A DNA stretch of 64,000 nucleotides from CAG-390 sp045541375 (GTDB lineage: Bacteria; Bacillota; Clostridia; Oscillospirales; CAG-272). Position numbers and translations under genes: made by a program. The stretch lies in the NCBI GenBank assembly GCA_045541375.1, contig JAZQJB010000144.1, forward strand, positions 62,001 through 126,000. The letters run 5' to 3'. Shown piece after piece: positions 61,264-64,000 of this stretch; position 1 is the first letter of the stretch; each line of letters opens with the position of its first letter. The notes beneath the pieces are model-generated. The model was given only the letters and a program-made list of their open reading frames with translations. It was not told the origin of the DNA and made no database searches.

Positions 61264-61962
61264 CTAAACCTTTCCATATCTCCTCTGACGGGAGTAAAAC
61301 TCTTCGACAGCTTTATCAATATCCTTTGAGCTCATATCCGGCCAAAGAGTATCGGTGAAATAAAACTCTGAATAAGCGGATTGCCACATCAAAAAGTTTG
61401 AAAGCCGCATCTCACCTGCGGTTCGCACGATCAAGTCCGGATCGGGAATTCCTGCAGTATACAACTCAGAAGCAATATCTTCAGAAGTAATACCAGTCTT
61501 CCCTTTCAGAACCAAATTGTTGAATGCGTGAACAATTTCATCTTTACCACCATAATTAAGCGCAATTGACAATACCAATGAATTGTTTTTTGTCATTTCT
61601 TCAAGATGGCGTGCTTTGTCTGCGATAGAAGATTCAATCTTACTCAAATCGCCTATGAAGCGCAATTTGATATTGTATTCTTTTGCAGACTTTTCGCATT
61701 CGTCAAGGTAGGAATCGAGAAGTTTCATAATTGATTGCACTTCTTTTTCAGGCCTTGACCAATTTTCCGTCGAAAAAGCATACACCGTGACATATTTGAT
61801 TCCTATGTCACCGCAGTATTTAACTACTTTGCGAAAGGCTTCAGCACCGTAACGGTGACCGAAACGCCTCGGCATTCCGCGACGCTCAGCCCATCTGCCA
61901 TTGCCATCCATTATGAAAGCAATGTGCTGAAGCCTTTCATCAACTTTATAACTATTATTCAT
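61264..61962 (-). CDS. uppS: Isoprenyl transferase (undecaprenyl diphosphate synthase)
   Basis: 232 residues. Motifs: AFIMDGNGRWAERRGMPR at the start, TVYAFSTENWSRP, ALNYGGKDEIV, and DLIVRTAGEMRLSNFLMWQ with YTDTLWP-like FTDTLWPD at the end. It builds the C55 lipid carrier for cell-wall precursors. RTAGE appears where RTSGE is usual, a mild change. It lies 5 bases after frr. Confidence 0.95.
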   Translation of the reverse strand: MNNSYKVDERLQHIAFIMDGNGRWAERRGMPRRFGHRYGAEAFRKVVKYCGDIGIKYVTVYAFSTENWSRPEKEVQSIMKLLDSYLDECEKSAKEYNIKLRFIGDLSKIESSIADKARHLEEMTKNNSLVLSIALNYGGKDEIVHAFNNLVLKGKTGITSEDIASELYTAGIPDPDLIVRTAGEMRLSNFLMWQSAYSEFYFTDTLWPDMSSKDIDKAVEEFYSRQRRYGKV

Positions 61963-61967
61963 AGTAA

Positions 61968-62522
61968 TTAAAGCGACATAACTTCCTTTGTCTTCTTAGC
62001 GGTAACGTCGTCAACGATCTTGATGTACTTATCGGTAAGATCCTGAACCGACTTTTCGGAAGCCTTCTGCTCGTCCTCGGTCATCTCGCCGTCCTTCTTC
62101 ATCTTCTTGCACTTGTCAATGGCATCACGACGAATATTTCTGACAGCTACCTTTGCATTCTCGCCTTCCTTCTGAACCTGCTTTACAAGCTCCTTACGGC
62201 GCTCTTCGGTGGGCTGAGGGAACACGAGTCTGATGACACGACCGTCGTTTGCGGGAGTGATACCGATATCGGAAGCAAGAATGGCTTTTTCCATTGCCTT
62301 GAGGGTGGACATATCATAGGGAGTAATGGTTACCGTCTTGGAGTCGGTAGCCTTAACGTCGGCCATTGTGTTGATGGGAGTAGGAGCTCCGTAATACTCA
62401 AAACTAATTCCGTTTACAAGCATAGGGTTAGCTCTGCCTGCTCTGATAAGGGAAAGTGCGTTTTCATAGGAGTCAATAGACTTCTTCATTTTTTCTTCGT
62501 AAGATTTGCAATCGAGTTTCAT
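61968..62522 (-). CDS. frr: Ribosome recycling factor
   Basis: 184 residues. RAGRANPMLVNGISFEYYG is the family start, with ITPYDMSTLKAMEKAI, NDGRVIRLVFPQPTEERRKEL and a C-terminal EKSVQDLTDKYI helix. With EF-G it splits ribosomes after termination. GGAGG lies 8 bases before the ATG. Codon bias suggests high expression. Confidence 0.97.
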   Translation of the reverse strand: MKLDCKSYEEKMKKSIDSYENALSLIRAGRANPMLVNGISFEYYGAPTPINTMADVKATDSKTVTITPYDMSTLKAMEKAILASDIGITPANDGRVIRLVFPQPTEERRKELVKQVQKEGENAKVAVRNIRRDAIDKCKKMKKDGEMTEDEQKASEKSVQDLTDKYIKIVDDVTAKKTKEVMSL

Positions 62523-62554
62523 TTTGTAGATCCTCCGTTTTTATGTATAATTAT

Positions 62555-63262
62555 TTATTTTACAATTTTAGTGCCGCGAGATTCGCCGCGGATAGCTTTT
62601 ACGATATCAGCAGTATCGGAAAGCTGGAATGCAAATGCATCGGGTCCGAATTCGGATCCGAGCGCAGACGCTGCAAGGTCGATGCCCTTAAGATTTCTGG
62701 AAATCATCTCGGAATAACTTATCTCCTCGAAGAATACTGCGTTACTGTCCTTCTTGGGATCTCTGTCGTAAATACCGTCAATGTTCTTTGCAAGAAGGAA
62801 AACGTCGGCATTAATCTCGTTAGCCCTGAGAATTCCGGCTGTATCGGTCGAGAAATAAGGATTACCCGTTCCGCCGGCGAAGAATACAATGTTACCTGCT
62901 GTCAAAGCTTCACGAGCGGAATCTGCGGAATATCTTTTAGCATAAGGCTCCATAAACGTTGATGTCAAAACAAGCGCTTTGCCGCCTGCTCTGATTACTG
63001 CATCTTTAGCAGCAAGAGCATTAATAATGGTACCAAGCATACCCATGCTGTCAGCAGTAGAGCGATCCATATCACCGCTGCTTCTTCCGCGCCAGATATT
63101 TCCCGCGCCAATTATTACACCGATCTCCACGCCATCGTTAGCTAAAGAAACAAGAGTGCGCGCTATTTCATCGAGAAAATCGAAATTGATTATTGAACCC
63201 TCGCCGGAGATTGCTTCTCCGGAAAGCTTGAGCAAAACTCGCTTATACTTGTAGTCGGGCAT
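62555..63262 (-). CDS. pyrH: UMP kinase
   Basis: 235 residues of the amino-acid kinase fold: RVLLKLSGEAISGE, GVIIGAGNIWRGR, SADSMGMLGTIINALA, and VFFAGGTGNPYFSTDT. It phosphorylates UMP to UDP. The start is ATG 63262, with GAGG about 8 bases upstream; the longer frame lies in the leader. It is the first gene of the pyrH-to-polC unit and has its own promoter. Confidence 0.96.
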   Translation of the reverse strand: MPDYKYKRVLLKLSGEAISGEGSIINFDFLDEIARTLVSLANDGVEIGVIIGAGNIWRGRSSGDMDRSTADSMGMLGTIINALAAKDAVIRAGGKALVLTSTFMEPYAKRYSADSAREALTAGNIVFFAGGTGNPYFSTDTAGILRANEINADVFLLAKNIDGIYDRDPKKDSNAVFFEEISYSEMISRNLKGIDLAASALGSEFGPDAFAFQLSDTADIVKAIRGESRGTKIVK

Positions 63263-63294
63263 TTGAAAAACCTCACATATTAGCAATATATATT

Positions 63295-63323
63295 ATTGTA
63301 TCTTATTTTATTCGATTTGTAAA
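63295..63323 (-). promoter_or_regulatory. SigA-type promoter of the pyrH-polC operon
   Basis: Minus strand TTTACA (63323-63318), a 17-base spacer, TACAAT (63300-63295). It lies after the tsf terminator and about 33 bases before the pyrH ATG. Confidence 0.72.
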
Positions 63324-63349
63324 TAGATTTTTGTAAATTTATCTGTAAA

Positions 63350-63393
63350 AGAGTAAAAAAATTTCCCGCTTGCATGAAAAATGCAAGCGGGAA
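63350..63393 (-). terminator. Terminator of tsf
   Basis: A 13-bp perfect stem TTCCCGCTTGCAT with its complement (63363-63375 with 63381-63393), followed on the minus strand by a run of T. It separates tsf from the pyrH operon. Confidence 0.92.
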
Positions 63394-63400
63394 TACAAAA

Positions 63401-64000
63401 TTAGTTATTGCCGGTGAGCTTTGCGATCTCTTCTGCGAAGTTATCTTCTCTCTTCTCAAGTCCTTCGCCCTTCTCATAAAGAACAAAGTCAACAACCTTG
63501 ATCTCGCCGCCAAGTCTCTTGCCCTCGGTCTCGAGGTACTTGCCAACGGACATATCATCTTCCTTGAAGAAGGACTGGTCGAGGAGGCATACGTTCTCGT
63601 AGAACTTGCCCATCTTACCGATAACGATCTTCTCGAGGATAGCGTCGGGCTTGTTAGCATTCTTAGGATCGTTCTTAAGAGCTGCAACCTGGATGTTCTT
63701 CTCTTCCTCGATTACGCTTGCGGGAACTTCCTCGCGGCAAACGTAGGTGGGAGGAGAACCTGCTGCGATCTGGAGAGCGATGTTCTTAGCAACTGCAGCG
63801 AACTCGTCGTTGGTAGCAACTGCCTCGTCAGCGGTGAAGCGAACGATAACACCTGCAACGCCAGCACCGTGGATGTAAGTGCTGGTGATACCCTCACGGA
63901 TAACGAAACGACGGATGGTGATCTTTTCGCCGATGGTGAAGATCATTTCCTTAAGCTTAGCGTCAACGGTGATTTCAGAACCGTCGAAGTTAGCAGCGGT
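63401..64000 (-). CDS. tsf: Elongation factor Ts, 5' end off the window
   Basis: The frame is open to the right edge, so 199 codons of the C-terminal part are visible and the N-terminal UBA domain lies outside. An ATG at 63946 is internal, not the start: the frame continues upstream (NFDGSEITVDAKLKE). YIHGAGVAGVIVRF, NIALQIAAGSP, and LLDQSFFKEDDMSVGKYLE are EF-Ts signatures. EF-Ts recycles EF-Tu to its GTP form. Strong codon bias fits high expression. Its place before pyrH matches the usual rpsB-tsf-pyrH-frr order. Confidence 0.95.
   Translation of the reverse strand, partial: TAANFDGSEITVDAKLKEMIFTIGEKITIRRFVIREGITSTYIHGAGVAGVIVRFTADEAVATNDEFAAVAKNIALQIAAGSPPTYVCREEVPASVIEEEKNIQVAALKNDPKNANKPDAILEKIVIGKMGKFYENVCLLDQSFFKEDDMSVGKYLETEGKRLGGEIKVVDFVLYEKGEGLEKREDNFAEEIAKLTGNN

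Noticed and set aside
63944..63946. ATG at 63946 as the tsf start
   Set aside because: The frame continues to the right edge with EF-Ts-like sequence; the codon is internal.
1..64000. CRISPR arrays, insertion sequences, prophage or attachment sites
   Set aside because: No repeated spacer arrays, transposase or integrase reading frames, or terminal inverted repeats were seen; the only tRNA is flanked by its own promoter and terminator without a nearby integrase.

Overview
The window is a gene-dense chromosomal stretch from an endospore-forming, low-to-moderate G+C member of the Bacillota, most likely an uncultured gut-type clostridium. The reasons are the Gram-positive PolC polymerase, the MurT/GatD pair that amidates lipid II, SpoIIID and a PdaA-type cortex deacetylase, the smpB-ssrA pair, an archaeal-type ApgM phosphoglycerate mutase, and many promoters of the form TTGAxx-17-TATAAT, often with an extended TG. 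I see no prophage, insertion sequence, CRISPR array, plasmid gene or obvious recent transfer. Both ends cut through a gene: an RlmA-type methyltransferase on the left and tsf on the right.

Layout. 1-5.9 kb (+): rRNA methyltransferase, ALG5-like glycosyltransferase, a secreted trefoil/Ig/C39-like protease, an LsrG-like monooxygenase, tRNA-Thr(GGT), and a large lipoprotein with a metallo-beta-lactamase domain. 5.9-14.4 kb: THUMP methyltransferase, sugar isomerase, M29 aminopeptidase, alpha/beta hydrolase, metallophosphoesterase, an orphan ORF, and two CNNM/HlyC-type membrane proteins. 14.6-18.9 kb (+): murT-gatD-hisS-dipeptidase. 18.9-22.7 kb (-): glmM with a free-standing GlmU-type acetyltransferase, and prfB with a small membrane protein. 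22.8-29.9 kb (+): namZ-like, then polA, glutaminase-A-like and lysA. 29.9-33.6 kb (-): proline operon tauE-proB-proA-proC. 33.7-34.7 kb (-): smpB and tmRNA. 35-36.3 kb: a flavodoxin-like ORF and a two-TM protein. 36.5-41.8 kb (+): apgM-lepB-rbgA-rnhB-yraN-thrC. 42-46.2 kb (+): phosphoesterase, then tig-clpP-clpX. 46.2-47.5 kb (-): cysteine-rich coat-like protein and spoIIID. 47.5-50.7 kb: TrmH-like and YesL-like genes (+) facing two polysaccharide deacetylases (-). 50.8-64 kb (-): the classic translation/envelope/replication cluster tsf, then pyrH-frr-uppS-cdsA-dxr-rseP-ispG-polC, with a lipoprotein phosphatase gene at its tail.

How the parts fit. Much of the window serves the envelope: isoprenoid carrier and lipid synthesis (dxr, ispG, uppS, cdsA), amino-sugar and peptidoglycan precursor supply (glmM, GlmU-like, lysA), peptidoglycan modification and turnover (murT/gatD, namZ, deacetylases), secretion (lepB, rseP) and quality control (tig, clpXP, tmRNA/smpB). 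Sporulation is represented by spoIIID, a pdaA-like gene and the cysteine-rich protein.

I found no clear-cut new multi-gene system. The most interesting signals are: a tandem 'E-I-L-I-G-N-T' module shared by two lipoproteins that carry unrelated hydrolase domains; a GatD that has lost its catalytic His and a normal nucleophile elbow; a stand-alone GlmU acetyltransferase half translationally coupled to glmM; and a release factor 2 with SPY instead of SPF. Several starts were moved from the longest open frame to one supported by a ribosome binding site; four of these are TTG (murT, prfB, the alpha/beta hydrolase and the tail lipoprotein).
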